A stretch of DNA of 64,000 nt from Catenuloplanes indicus (lineage in GTDB: Bacteria > Actinomycetota > Actinomycetes > Mycobacteriales > Micromonosporaceae), in contig NZ_JAUSUZ010000001.1 of NCBI RefSeq assembly GCF_030813715.1, forward strand, positions 2,976,001 through 3,040,000. The letters run 5' to 3'. Below are positions 34,763 to 42,750 of the stretch, in pieces (the stretch's first letter is position 1; each line of letters opens with the position of its first letter). The translations under genes were made by a program, and so were the position numbers. The notes beneath the pieces are model-generated. The model was given only the letters and a program-made list of their open reading frames with translations, did no database searches and was not told the origin of the DNA.

Positions 34763-36006
34763 TGGCACACATCGAAGACCGCTGGTTCAACACCATCGAC
34801 GGTCCGGACGGCAAGCCCAAGCGGGTCAAGTCAAACCGACACGGCGTCGGTCTCCGGTACCGAGTCCGGTACATCGGCCCGAACGGCAGGGAGGCGAGTA
34901 AGTCCTTCCCGGACCGGGCGAAGAAGGACGCTGAAGCCTTCCTCGTCACCATCGAGTCGGACAAGTTGCGGGGCTCCTACATCGATCCGAAGGCCGGCCA
35001 GATTAAGTTCCAGGACTACGCCGAGGACTGGCTGCGGACCCGCGCGATGGACGAGTCAAGCCGTGAGTCGACAGAACAACGGGTCCGCAAGCACCTCTAC
35101 CCGTATTTCGGCGATCGGCAGCTCGGCGCGATCAAGCCCGCGCACGTCCGCGAGTGGGACCAGTCGCTCAAGAGCGCCCTTGCCGCCTCCACCCGGTCGG
35201 TGATCTTCACTCACTTGAGCAGCATCCTCAGCGCTGCGGTGGACGACCGCCGGCTCGCCGAGAATCCCTGTTCGGCAAAGTCGGTGACCAAGCCACGCGC
35301 GACCCCACGCCGGGTGGTGCCCTGGACCGGCAGTCAGGTTTCGGCAATCCGCGACGGGCTACCGGTCCGCTACAAACCGATCGTCGATCTCGGCGGCGGG
35401 TGCGGCCTGAGGCAGGGCGAGATCTTCGGCTTCAGCCCGGACAATATCGACTTCGCTGACGGCTGGATCAGCGTTGTGCGACAGGTCAAGAAGGTTCGCT
35501 CACGCCTCGTCTTCGGGCTCCCCAAGAACGACAAGGACCGGCGGGTGCCTCTCGCCGGCTCAGTGGCCGACGCCTTGCGCCAGCACATGGACAGCCGGCC
35601 GCCGCTGACCGTCACCCTCCCATGGGAGGACCCGAACAGCGCTGACCGCGTTTCTGTGCCGCTGGTGTTCTTCACCGACCGGAAGCACGCGATCGACCGC
35701 GCCAACTTCGACCAGAAGATCTGGAGGCCGGCCGTCGCCAGCGCCGGCATCACCCCGTCCAGGGCGACCGGGATGCACGCGCTCCGGCATCTCTTCGCCT
35801 CGGCGCTCCTCGACGGCGGCGAAACGATCAAGGCGCTCGCCGAGTACCTCGGCCACGCCGATCCCGGCTTCACCCTGCGGGTCTACACCCACCTGATGCC
35901 GGACAGCGAGACCGGGCGCGGAAGGCCATCGACAACATGTTCCAGGCGGCCCGAGACGCCGGGACGGTCCAGCGACGGCCCACGGCCCGGGATTAGCCGT
36001 GTATGA
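34762..36006 (+). CDS. int: Tyrosine-type site-specific integrase with frameshifted C-terminus
   Basis: 414 residues as read. N-terminal SAM-like core-binding domain (FQDYAEDWLRTRAMDESSRE), catalytic domain with R217 (GLRQGEIF), H339-R342-H343 (HALRHLF), H365 (YLGHADPG) and nucleophile Y375 (RVYTHLM). After PDSET the sequence loses family likeness; shifting by one base at about 35912 restores the usual ending (ARKAIDNMFQAARDAG) with a TAG at 35995-35997. A one-base loss in a C/G run is likely. All catalytic residues precede it, so activity may persist. Overlaps the putative right arm sites. Confidence 0.88.
   Translation: MAHIEDRWFNTIDGPDGKPKRVKSNRHGVGLRYRVRYIGPNGREASKSFPDRAKKDAEAFLVTIESDKLRGSYIDPKAGQIKFQDYAEDWLRTRAMDESSRESTEQRVRKHLYPYFGDRQLGAIKPAHVREWDQSLKSALAASTRSVIFTHLSSILSAAVDDRRLAENPCSAKSVTKPRATPRRVVPWTGSQVSAIRDGLPVRYKPIVDLGGGCGLRQGEIFGFSPDNIDFADGWISVVRQVKKVRSRLVFGLPKNDKDRRVPLAGSVADALRQHMDSRPPLTVTLPWEDPNSADRVSVPLVFFTDRKHAIDRANFDQKIWRPAVASAGITPSRATGMHALRHLFASALLDGGETIKALAEYLGHADPGFTLRVYTHLMPDSETGRGRPSTTCSRRPETPGRSSDGPRPGISRV
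35965..35984 (+). repeat. Right-end copies of the putative arm-type sites
   Basis: ACGGTCCAG (35965-35973) and ACGGCCCAC (35976-35984) each match the left-end unit ACGGCCCAG at eight of nine bases and have the same 11-bp step. They lie about 50 bp from attR, inside the integrase 3' end. Confidence 0.55.
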
Positions 36007-36032
36007 GCAGCTCAGAGGCCTGCGGCTCACAC

Positions 36033-36070
36033 AATCCGGCGTACACGCCGGCTCGCTCATCGCCTTCCTG
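36033..36070 (+). other. Right attachment site (attR)
   Basis: 38-bp copy of the rnpB 3' end, identical to 21466-21503 except G at 36051. Weaker likeness continues leftwards (GCGGCTCACACAATCC against CCGGCTACAGAATCC). This copy is not joined to the rest of rnpB and probably represents the displaced original 3' end. Confidence 0.88.
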
Positions 36071-36175
36071 GCTCGCTTCGCCTCGGGCGGTGGCGATCGT
36101 CTCGCGCATGAACCAACCGACCGGATCCGATCCGATGACGCACAGGGCCAGGATCGGAACGGCGTTCGCGTGACT
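36071..36175 (-). pseudogene. Truncated relative of the left-end element gene
   Basis: On the minus strand the sequence reads VPILALCVIGSDPVGWFMRE then TIATARGEAS before running into attR. It parallels the membrane-helix region of the gene at 21655-22338 (VPLALICAAGSIPLTWFVRE, TIAAGRGEAS); DNA likeness spans 36071 to about 36160 against 22050-22135. The rest of the gene is missing: the copy is cut exactly at the attachment core. It is best read as a relic of an earlier related element next to this site. Confidence 0.7.
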
Positions 36176-36523
36176 ATGGGGCGCGGTTCTCCCGGCGTCC
36201 GCGTAGCCCGATCGGGTGGGAGGGTCCACGCAAACCGCCTTAATCGATTAGGTTCGGCCACGGGACCGGTTCGGCACCCGGTGAGGATCTGCGTTCGCGG
36301 CCGAGCGCAGGATCTCCCGCTCCCTCCTCACGCCAGGCCGGTCCGCGAGACAGCCCGCCCCCGAAACTCCGGGTGCGGGCTGCGGGCCGCTTGCGGTCAT
36401 CTCGACCGAAGGCCGACTCGTCCCCCGAGTCAAAAGAAGATCTCCATGATCCAGAAACCCGGACGGACCACTCAGCGGATTCGCGGCCGTGTGGTGAGCG
36501 GCGGCGGCGAGTTCGCGTCGACG

Positions 36524-36539
36524 CCATATCGGCGTATGG
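36524..36539. promoter_or_regulatory. Palindrome just upstream of the antitoxin start
   Basis: CCATA (36524-36528) and TATGG (36535-36539) flank TCGGCG, ending 7 bp before the antitoxin ATG; an autoregulatory operator is expected there. The preceding 36240-36523 shows no gene, only a small hairpin AGCCCGC/GCGGGCT. Confidence 0.5.
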
Positions 36540-36546
36540 TGTTTGT

Positions 36547-36813
36547 ATGGCAACGAGGAAGGTAACCGTGACGCTGCCGGAAGAGTTGGTCCAGGAGCTC
36601 AACGCCGCGGCGCGGGAGGACGGCGTTCCCCTCTCGCGCCTGATCTCCAGTGCCGCGGAGTGGGAGCTCAGGCGCCGAATCGGCCGGCAGGTCGTCGCCG
36701 AGTGGCAGGCCGAGCAGGGGGTCTTCACTCCCGAGGAACTGGCCGCCGCGAGGGCCGAGATGGCGACCGCAGACGCCGAGGCGCTCGCTGCGAACCGATC
36801 GACGGCTGCATGA
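36547..36813 (+). CDS. Ribbon-helix-helix type antitoxin
   Basis: 88 residues from ATG 36547. N-terminus MATRKVTVTLPEELVQELNA is the beta strand and first helix of an RHH DNA-binding domain (EDGVPLSRLISSAAEWELRR completes it), and the C-terminal half (FTPEELAAARAEMATADAEA) is the flexible part expected to wrap the toxin. Stop overlaps the PIN toxin start (ATGA). There is almost no leader between the promoter palindrome and the start. Confidence 0.85.
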   Translation: MATRKVTVTLPEELVQELNAAAREDGVPLSRLISSAAEWELRRRIGRQVVAEWQAEQGVFTPEELAAARAEMATADAEALAANRSTAA

Positions 36814-37202
36814 TCATTCCTTACATGTACGACGCGGGTGCCCTCATAGCGATGGACGATGACGTGCGACGGATGTGGGCCGTTCATCACCTGGCGCTCG
36901 ATGACGGTCGCCGGATTCTGGTCCCCGCACCGGTCGTCGCTCAGGCATGGCGCGATTCCCGGCGCCAGGTCCGGCTCGGCCGGGTATTGCAGAGCTGCGA
37001 CGTCATTCCGATCGGTGTGGAGACCGCTAAGGCCGCTGGCGCGCTGTGTGGAAAGGCGGGGACGAGCGACGTCGTGGATGCCGTGGTCGTGACGGTGGCG
37101 CTCACTCACGGGGCCGTCGTCTTCACCAGCGACCCGGACGACATCGGGCATCTCTCCGCCTCCACGGACGCGAAGCCGGGTGTGGTGATCCGGCGCGTCT
37201 GA
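36810..37202 (+). CDS. PIN-domain toxin (VapC-like)
   Basis: 130 residues. Acidic PIN residues are visible in IPYMYDAGALIAM (first Asp), TSDVVDAVVVTVAL (third Asp) and VVFTSDPDDIGHL (fourth). The usual Glu of helix 3 is less obvious (PAPVVAQAWRDSR). It would be a ribonuclease held by the upstream antitoxin, with which it is translationally coupled. Located 740 bp outside attR, so it may be part of an older element that left the relic at 36071. Confidence 0.85.
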   Translation: MIIPYMYDAGALIAMDDDVRRMWAVHHLALDDGRRILVPAPVVAQAWRDSRRQVRLGRVLQSCDVIPIGVETAKAAGALCGKAGTSDVVDAVVVTVALTHGAVVFTSDPDDIGHLSASTDAKPGVVIRRV

Positions 37203-37213
37203 GGCATGCCGGT

Positions 37214-37241
37214 CCCGCCGCCGCGGGAGCGCGGCGGCGGG
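37214..37241. terminator. Bidirectional terminator between toxin and permease
   Basis: Perfect 12-bp stem CCCGCCGCCGCG (37214-37225), loop GGAG, complement 37230-37241, between two converging stops. Confidence 0.85.
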
Positions 37242-37249
37242 AGACGGGG

Positions 37250-38881
37250 CTACGTCGTCGCGGCCGGGGTGGCGGAAGCCGGTGTGGCCGGGGTGGCGTC
37301 GGCGAAGTAGTCCTCGCGGGTGGTGGCGTCCGGGCCCTCGGCGACCCGCATGCTCCGCAGAATCACCGTGGCGACCACCGCCACCAGCAGGTTGACCGCC
37401 ACCGCGACCAAGCCGACGTAAATCGTCATCGACGTATCGAACCCGAACTCCTTCAGCGGGAACGCCGACCCGCCGAAGTGTGCTCGCCCGGTCGCCGCGT
37501 TCGGGATCTGGTAGAGCATCCACATGCCCAGCCCCATGCCGGCCACCCAGCCCGTGATCAGCGCGCCGTGGTGCAGCCAGCGGGTGTAGAGGCCGAGTGC
37601 GACGGCGGGCAGCGTCTGGAGGATGATGACGCCGCCGATGAGCTGGAGGTCGATGCTGAACTGCGGGTCGAGGAAGACGATGCAGGCGACCGCGCCGACC
37701 TTGACCACCAGCGAGGTGATCTTCGAGACGTTGGCCTCCTGGGCCGGTGTCGCGTCCTTGCGCAGGTACTCCTTGTAGATGTTGCGGGTGAACAGGTTCG
37801 CGGCGGCGATCGACATGATGGCCGCGGGGACCAGTGCGCCGATGCCGACGGCGGCGAACGCGACGCCCGCGAACCACGCCGGGAACTTCTCGTCGAACAG
37901 CAGCGGCACGACCGTGTTGCTGTCCACCGTGCCCTCGCGCGCGCCGGGCAGCGGCTTGACCTCGGCGGCGATCGCCATGAAACCCAGCAGGGCGATCAGG
38001 CCGAGCAGCAGACTGTACGCCGGGAGCGCGGACATGTTCCGTTTGATCACGCCCCGGTCGCGGCTGGCCAGCACGCCGGTGATCGAGTGCGGGTAGAGGA
38101 ACAGCGCCATCGCGGAGCCGAGCGCCAGCGTGATGTACTGCAGCTGGTTGTTGGCGTTGAGCGTGATCCCGTCGTTGGGTGCGGGCGACGCGGCGAATTT
38201 CGCCTCGGCCGCGTCGAAGATGGTCCCCCAGCCGCCGAGTTTCGCGGGCAGGTAGATCACCGCCACGATGATCACTATGTAGATCAGCGTGTCCTTGACG
38301 AACGCGATCAGCGCGGGTGCGCGCAGGCCGGACTGATAGGTGTAGGCGGCCAGGATCGCGAACGCCACTATGATCGGCGCGTGCCGGGCCAGCGCGGAGT
38401 CGCCGGTCACGCCCATGGTCTTGAGCACCGCCTCGATGCCGACCAGTTGCAGCGCGATGTACGGCATGGTCGCGGCGATGCCGGTGATCGCGACCAGCAG
38501 CGCCAGCGTCGGTGAGGCGAACCGGGCGCGCACGAAGTCGGCCGGCGTGACGAAGCCGTGCCGGTGCGACACCGACCAGAGCCGGACCAGCACCAGGAAC
38601 ACCATCGGGTAGACGATGATCGTGTACGGCACCGCGAAGAATCCGGCCGCGCCGGCCCCGAACAGCAGCGCCGGGACCGCGACGAACGTGTACGCGGTGT
38701 AGAGGTCGCCGCCGACCAGGAACCAGGTGATCCACCCGCCGAAGTTGCGGCCGCCGAGGCCCCACTCGTCCAGGTGGTTGAGGTCCTGCGGGGCCCGCCA
38801 CCGGGCCGCGACGAATCCCATCACGCTGACCAGCAGGAACAGCAGCGTGAAGACGACGATCTGGACGATGTGGTCCCTCAT
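37250..38881 (-). CDS. mctP: Sodium:solute symporter family permease, monocarboxylate type
   Basis: 543 residues, about 13 membrane helices. Family motifs: WGLGGRNFGGWITWFLVGGD near the start, GFVTPADFVRARF, ALGSAMALFLYPHSITGVLA, and GIGALVPAAIMSIAAANLFTRN. It belongs to the MctP/MctC branch that imports pyruvate, lactate, acetate or propionate. The ATG at 38881 overlaps the stop of the DUF3311 gene (ATGA), the usual small-subunit pairing for this branch. Substrate is inferred from that pairing. Confidence 0.85.
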   Translation of the reverse strand: MRDHIVQIVVFTLLFLLVSVMGFVAARWRAPQDLNHLDEWGLGGRNFGGWITWFLVGGDLYTAYTFVAVPALLFGAGAAGFFAVPYTIIVYPMVFLVLVRLWSVSHRHGFVTPADFVRARFASPTLALLVAITGIAATMPYIALQLVGIEAVLKTMGVTGDSALARHAPIIVAFAILAAYTYQSGLRAPALIAFVKDTLIYIVIIVAVIYLPAKLGGWGTIFDAAEAKFAASPAPNDGITLNANNQLQYITLALGSAMALFLYPHSITGVLASRDRGVIKRNMSALPAYSLLLGLIALLGFMAIAAEVKPLPGAREGTVDSNTVVPLLFDEKFPAWFAGVAFAAVGIGALVPAAIMSIAAANLFTRNIYKEYLRKDATPAQEANVSKITSLVVKVGAVACIVFLDPQFSIDLQLIGGVIILQTLPAVALGLYTRWLHHGALITGWVAGMGLGMWMLYQIPNAATGRAHFGGSAFPLKEFGFDTSMTIYVGLVAVAVNLLVAVVATVILRSMRVAEGPDATTREDYFADATPATPASATPAATT

Positions 38882-39147
38882 CGGCTCGCACCTCCCCCGG
38901 TCATCCGGTAGACGATCGTGGTGGTGGTGACGCCGAGGAGAATGAACGCCAGCTGCAGCCAGTAGAACACGGGGAATCCCAGCAGGCGCGGGTCGTCGTG
39001 GTTGAACAGTGGCGTGGTCAGCGGGACCAGGATCGGCAGGATCAGCAGCCAGTTCCACGGGCTGCGGTCGCTGCGGGCCTGGACCGGCGCGGACGCCGAG
39101 GCCTGATTGTCGGAAATGTCCGGGTCGGGCGTCGGTGGCTCGGCCAT
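38878..39147 (-). CDS. DUF3311 small membrane subunit
   Basis: 89 residues, two membrane helices (about 32-48 and 57-80). WNWLLILPILVPLTTPLFN and FPVFYWLQLAFILLG match DUF3311, a family almost always encoded upstream of a sodium:solute symporter and thought to be its accessory subunit. Coupled to the permease by a 4-bp overlap. The 206 bp upstream (39148-39353) show no gene. Confidence 0.85.
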   Translation of the reverse strand: MAEPPTPDPDISDNQASASAPVQARSDRSPWNWLLILPILVPLTTPLFNHDDPRLLGFPVFYWLQLAFILLGVTTTTIVYRMTGGGASR

Positions 39148-39353
39148 GAGTAGCTACCTCCTGCAGATGGCGTGCATCAGGAGGCGACGGGAGCGCGCCG
39201 CCTCCCGGTGCAACGATCACGCTCGGGCGCGGGGAGACTACCCAAAGGACAATTACGGCTTGGGAGTGACGCAGCTCACGAAGCGGCCAACGGTCGTGCG
39301 CATGCGCCGGACGGCATCGACGAACCTCAAGACGTCCGACGGTACGCCGTACG

Positions 39354-39382
39354 CCCGCGCCACGGGATTCCCGTGGCGCGGG
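39354..39382 (-). terminator. Terminator of the RNase H operon
   Basis: Perfect 13-bp stem CCCGCGCCACGGG (39354-39366), loop ATT, complement at 39370-39382, 3 bp beyond the end of the RNase H/phosphatase gene. Confidence 0.88.
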
Positions 39383-39385
39383 CCC

Positions 39386-40555
39386 TCAGCCCAGGTGTGC
39401 GGTGTCGTTGACGGTGCGGACCGCGACGTTGCCGTCCGGCCAGGTGTCCACGATGGAGATCCCGGCCGGTTCCAGATAGAGCCGGTGCAGGAACGCGTCC
39501 GACGCGGCCAGCGCGTCCTGCAGCAGCATCTTGATCGGGGTCACGTGGCTGACCACCGCGATCGTGGTGCCCTCGTGCGCGGCCAGCACCGCGGCCCGCG
39601 CACCCCGGATCCGCTTCGCGACCGTCTTGAACGACTCGCCGCCGGGCGGTGCCACCGCGGTCGAGTCCAGCCAGCGCTGCATCTCGGCCGGCCACCGCTC
39701 GCGCACCTCGGCGAACGTGTGGCCCTCCCAGTCGCCGAAGTCGCACTCGATCAGCCCGGCCTCGGTCAGCACCGGTACGCCACCGGCCGCCCGTGCGATC
39801 TCCGCGGCCGTCGCGGTGCAGCGGGCCAGCGGCGAGGTGACCACCGCGGCGAGGTCCGGCGCGAGCGCGGCCACCCGGCGCGCGGCCGCGGCCGCCTGGT
39901 CCAGCCCGGCCGCGGACAGCGGCACGTCACCGCGCCCGGAGTACCGCTTCTCCGCGGTCATCTCGGTCTCGCCGTGCCGGACCAGGATCATCCGGGTCGC
40001 CGCGGTCAACGACGGCGGCACCCAGGACTTCGGCGGCGCCACCGCGACCCGGGCAGGGCCGGCCGCGTTCGCGGCGATCTCCCGGGCGAGCGCCTTGGCG
40101 GACGAGTCCGGTGCCGCGACGTCCGCCACCGGCTGCGGTGACACGCTGCGGCCGCCGTCCATCGCCTTGTTGGCCAGCGCGTCCGCGGCCTTGTTCCGCT
40201 CCCGGGGGATCCAGGTGAACGACACCGAGTCGAAGCCGTCGATCAGCTGGGCCGCGGTGGCGGCGAGCGGCCGCAGCCCCGGGTTCTTGATCTGCCAGCG
40301 GCCCGACATCTGCTCGACCACCAGCTTGGAGTCCATCCGCACGTCGACCTGGGTCGCGCCCAGCTCACCGGCCGCCTCCAGCCCGGCGATCAGCCCGGAA
40401 TACTCCGCGACGTTGTTCGTGGCGACGCCGACCGAATCGAACCGCTCGGCCAGCACCTGACCGGTGGCGGCCTCGATCACCACCGCGCCGTACCCGGCCG
40501 GTCCGGGGTTGCCGCGCGAGCCGCCGTCCGCCTCGACGATGACGCGCAGGCTCAC
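39386..40555 (-). CDS. Bifunctional RNase H / acid phosphatase (Rv2228c-like)
   Basis: 389 residues from GTG 40555, overlapping the previous stop (GTGA). Residues 1-130 are RNase HI with EADGGSRGNPGPAGYG (first Asp), NVAEYSGLIAGL (Glu), VRMDSKLVV (Asp) and NKAADALANKA (Asp). Residues ~185-389 form a histidine phosphatase: MILVRHGETEMTAEKRYSGRG with the phospho-His, and VVSHVTPIK with the second His. In M. tuberculosis the fused protein degrades RNA:DNA hybrids and has alpha-ribazole phosphatase activity used in cobalamin synthesis. Last gene of a three-gene operon. Confidence 0.93.
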   Translation of the reverse strand: MSLRVIVEADGGSRGNPGPAGYGAVVIEAATGQVLAERFDSVGVATNNVAEYSGLIAGLEAAGELGATQVDVRMDSKLVVEQMSGRWQIKNPGLRPLAATAAQLIDGFDSVSFTWIPRERNKAADALANKAMDGGRSVSPQPVADVAAPDSSAKALAREIAANAAGPARVAVAPPKSWVPPSLTAATRMILVRHGETEMTAEKRYSGRGDVPLSAAGLDQAAAAARRVAALAPDLAAVVTSPLARCTATAAEIARAAGGVPVLTEAGLIECDFGDWEGHTFAEVRERWPAEMQRWLDSTAVAPPGGESFKTVAKRIRGARAAVLAAHEGTTIAVVSHVTPIKMLLQDALAASDAFLHRLYLEPAGISIVDTWPDGNVAVRTVNDTAHLG

Positions 40556-41292
40556 AGGCCGGACTCCGCGGTCCGCACCATGATCCGGCCGCACTCCTCG
40601 CAGCGCACCACCTCGTCGGCCGGTGCGGACTTGACCCGGTGCAGCTCCTGGCCGTAAAGCTCCAGGCGGCAGCCACCGCAGCGACCGGCCCGGAACAGCG
40701 CGGCGCCGAGCCCGGCGTTCGCCTCGCGCAGCCGGTCGTAGAGCGCGACCAGGTCGCCGGGCAGGTCCGCGGCCAGCGGCGCCCGGGACTGCGACTTGAA
40801 CTCCTCCTCCTTGGCGATGTCGGCCAGCGCGGCGTCGCGGCGGGCCTCCGCCTCGGCGCGGGCCGTACGCGCGGCCTCGCGGCGGCCGGCGATCTCGTCC
40901 AGCGTGGCCTGCGCGGTCTCCCGCTGCTCCATCAGCTCGAGCTCCTGGTCCTCCAGCTCGCTCTGCCGGCGGGTCAGGCTGGCCACCTCGTGCTGCAGCG
41001 CCTCCAGCTCGCGGGCCGGGCCGGTGCCGGCGGCCAGCCGGTCGTCGTCCTTCTTGCGGCGGAGCCGGACCTGGTCGATGTCCTTCTCGAGCCGGGCGAT
41101 GTCGCGGTCGATGTCGTCCACCGTGACCTGGGCGCGCACCCGCTCGTCCTCCAGCGCGGAGAGGGTACGGGCCAGCGTGTCGAGCTCGGCGTACTCCGGC
41201 AGCGTCCGGCGCTTGTGCGCGAGCTGGGCCAGGGAGGTGTCGACAGCCTGCAGATCCAGCAGACGGCGTTGGGCTTGCGGCGCGGCCTTCAC
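40552..41292 (-). CDS. C4-type zinc ribbon, coiled-coil protein (Rv2229c-like)
   Basis: 246 residues. A long coiled coil (about 1-175, heptads such as LEDERVRAQVTVDDIDRDIARLE in part) is followed by a zinc ribbon with GRCGGCRLEL and VRCEECGRIMV. Homologues of this family bind RNA or act as a chaperone-like hub (CdsZ). Coupled to both neighbours by 4-bp overlaps, an arrangement conserved in many actinobacteria. Confidence 0.9.
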   Translation of the reverse strand: MKAAPQAQRRLLDLQAVDTSLAQLAHKRRTLPEYAELDTLARTLSALEDERVRAQVTVDDIDRDIARLEKDIDQVRLRRKKDDDRLAAGTGPARELEALQHEVASLTRRQSELEDQELELMEQRETAQATLDEIAGRREAARTARAEAEARRDAALADIAKEEEFKSQSRAPLAADLPGDLVALYDRLREANAGLGAALFRAGRCGGCRLELYGQELHRVKSAPADEVVRCEECGRIMVRTAESGL

Positions 41293-42140
41293 GACGAGGG
41301 CTCCTTCTTCTGTTCAGTTGAGAGCGGGGACGCCGCGTGCAGCGTCCAGGGGTCGGTGTCCAGGTCCGAGACGATCACCTCGACCGGGGCCTCGGCGCGC
41401 AGCCAGGCGGCCACGTCGTCGCACCAGGGACGCTCGGTGGCCCAGTGCGCGGCGTCGAGCAGCGCCGGGCCGCCCGCGGCGAGGTGTTCACCGGCGGGGT
41501 GATGCCGGAGGTCGGCGGTCAAGTATGCATCGGCACCGGCCGCGGACGCCGCCCCCAGGAACGAGTCGCCGGACCCACCGCAGACCGCGAGGGTACGGAT
41601 CATCCGCTCCGGGTCGCCGGCCGCGCGTACCCCCCAGGCGGTTCTCGGCAGTTGATCCGCGGCCGTCGCGGCCAGCTCGGCGAGCGTCACGGGGGACGGT
41701 AGCGTGCCCACCCGGCCGATGCCGAGCGCCGGGTCGTCCGGCCGCGGCGAGAGCGGCCGGAGATCCCGCAGGCCGAAGCGGGCGGCGAGCGCGTCCGACA
41801 CGCCGGGATTCGCCGTGTCCGCGTTGGTGTGCGCCGTGAACAGCGCGATGTCGCCCTTGATCAGCCGGTGCACGATCCGGCCCTTGAACGTGGTCGGCGC
41901 GACCGACGACACGCCCTTGAGCAGCAGCGGGTGGTGCGCCACGATCAGGTCCGCGCCGACGTCGAACGCCTCGTCCACGGTCTCGTCGACCACGTCCACC
42001 ACGCACAGCACCCGGCGCACGACCGCATCCGGGTCGCCGAGCACCAGGCCGACGCGGTCCCACTGCTCCGCCCAGGCCGGCCGGTAGCGCGCCTCGAGCG
42101 CGGCCACCAGCCGGCCGACGGTCGTCTCGCTGGAAGTCAC
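41289..42140 (-). CDS. Nif3-like dinuclear metal-centre protein (Rv2230c-like)
   Basis: 283 residues. Metal-binding histidines in IVAHHPLLLKGV and TAHTNAD, and the C-terminal DAHWATERP segment, typical of the Nif3/YbgI toroidal family; family enzymes have been linked to GTP cyclohydrolase-like or folate reactions, without certainty. Begins the operon with the zinc-ribbon and RNase H genes. ATG 42140. Confidence 0.92.
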   Translation of the reverse strand: MTSSETTVGRLVAALEARYRPAWAEQWDRVGLVLGDPDAVVRRVLCVVDVVDETVDEAFDVGADLIVAHHPLLLKGVSSVAPTTFKGRIVHRLIKGDIALFTAHTNADTANPGVSDALAARFGLRDLRPLSPRPDDPALGIGRVGTLPSPVTLAELAATAADQLPRTAWGVRAAGDPERMIRTLAVCGGSGDSFLGAASAAGADAYLTADLRHHPAGEHLAAGGPALLDAAHWATERPWCDDVAAWLRAEAPVEVIVSDLDTDPWTLHAASPLSTEQKKEPSS

Positions 42141-42167
42141 GGCGAGAACTCTATCGGCAGGCAGCCC

Positions 42168-42737
42168 CTAGGCCAGGCTGCCGTCCGTGGGGAGGCGGAC
42201 GCGCAGCACGTCCAGGGTCAGCGCCCACGGGAACCGGTCGACGTAGCGGTCACCGGTGCCCGGCGGGTGCAGCTCGACCACGTCGTCGCCGAAGAGCACG
42301 CTCACGCCCCAGGACCGCAGCCGTTCGATGTTCTCCCGGAACACCGGGTGCGCGGCCATCGCCTTGTTGGTGTACGGCATCGCAACGATCGGCAGTCCCT
42401 TGCCGTACGCCTCCACCAGCAGCCCGAGCGCGAGCGTGTCCGCGATGCCGGCCGCCCACTTGTTGATCGTGTTGACCGTGGCCGGCGCGACCACGATCGC
42501 GTCCGGCGGCGGCAGCACGTCCGCGTCGCCCGGGTTCTTGTAGTCGGTGCGGACCGGGTGTCCGGTCTGCGCGGCCAGCGCGGCCGTGTCGACGAACTTG
42601 CCCCCGTCCGGCGTCGTGACCACGCAGACGTCCCAGCCGTCGGCCCGCGCCAGGTCCACCAGCACGCCCACCTTCCGGGCGGCCGGCGAGCCGCAGGCCA
42701 CGACGTAGAGCACACGCGCCGGATAACCGCCGATCAT
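42168..42737 (-). CDS. Flavoprotein (HFCD/Dfp family)
   Basis: 189 residues from ATG 42737. ARVLYVVACGSPAARKVGVL, VTTPDGGKFVDTAALAAQTG, IVVAPATVNTINKWAAGIADTLALGL and VAMPYTNKAMAAHPVFREN are the FMN-binding pattern of the homo-oligomeric flavin-containing Cys decarboxylase family (PPC decarboxylase, EpiD, Mrs). It lies 13 bp after the Xre-TPR regulator and is probably co-transcribed with it. Reaction unknown. Confidence 0.85.
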   Translation of the reverse strand: MIGGYPARVLYVVACGSPAARKVGVLVDLARADGWDVCVVTTPDGGKFVDTAALAAQTGHPVRTDYKNPGDADVLPPPDAIVVAPATVNTINKWAAGIADTLALGLLVEAYGKGLPIVAMPYTNKAMAAHPVFRENIERLRSWGVSVLFGDDVVELHPPGTGDRYVDRFPWALTLDVLRVRLPTDGSLA

Positions 42738-42750
42738 GGCCGGTGAACCT

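Noticed and set aside
35905-35920. Programmed ribosomal frameshift in the integrase
   Set aside because: No slippery heptamer or downstream structure typical of programmed shifts is evident; a one-base lesion explains it more simply.
36240-38891. An 883-residue minus-strand reading frame
   Set aside because: Antisense to the toxin-antitoxin genes and in a shifted frame over mctP; Arg/His-rich shadow.
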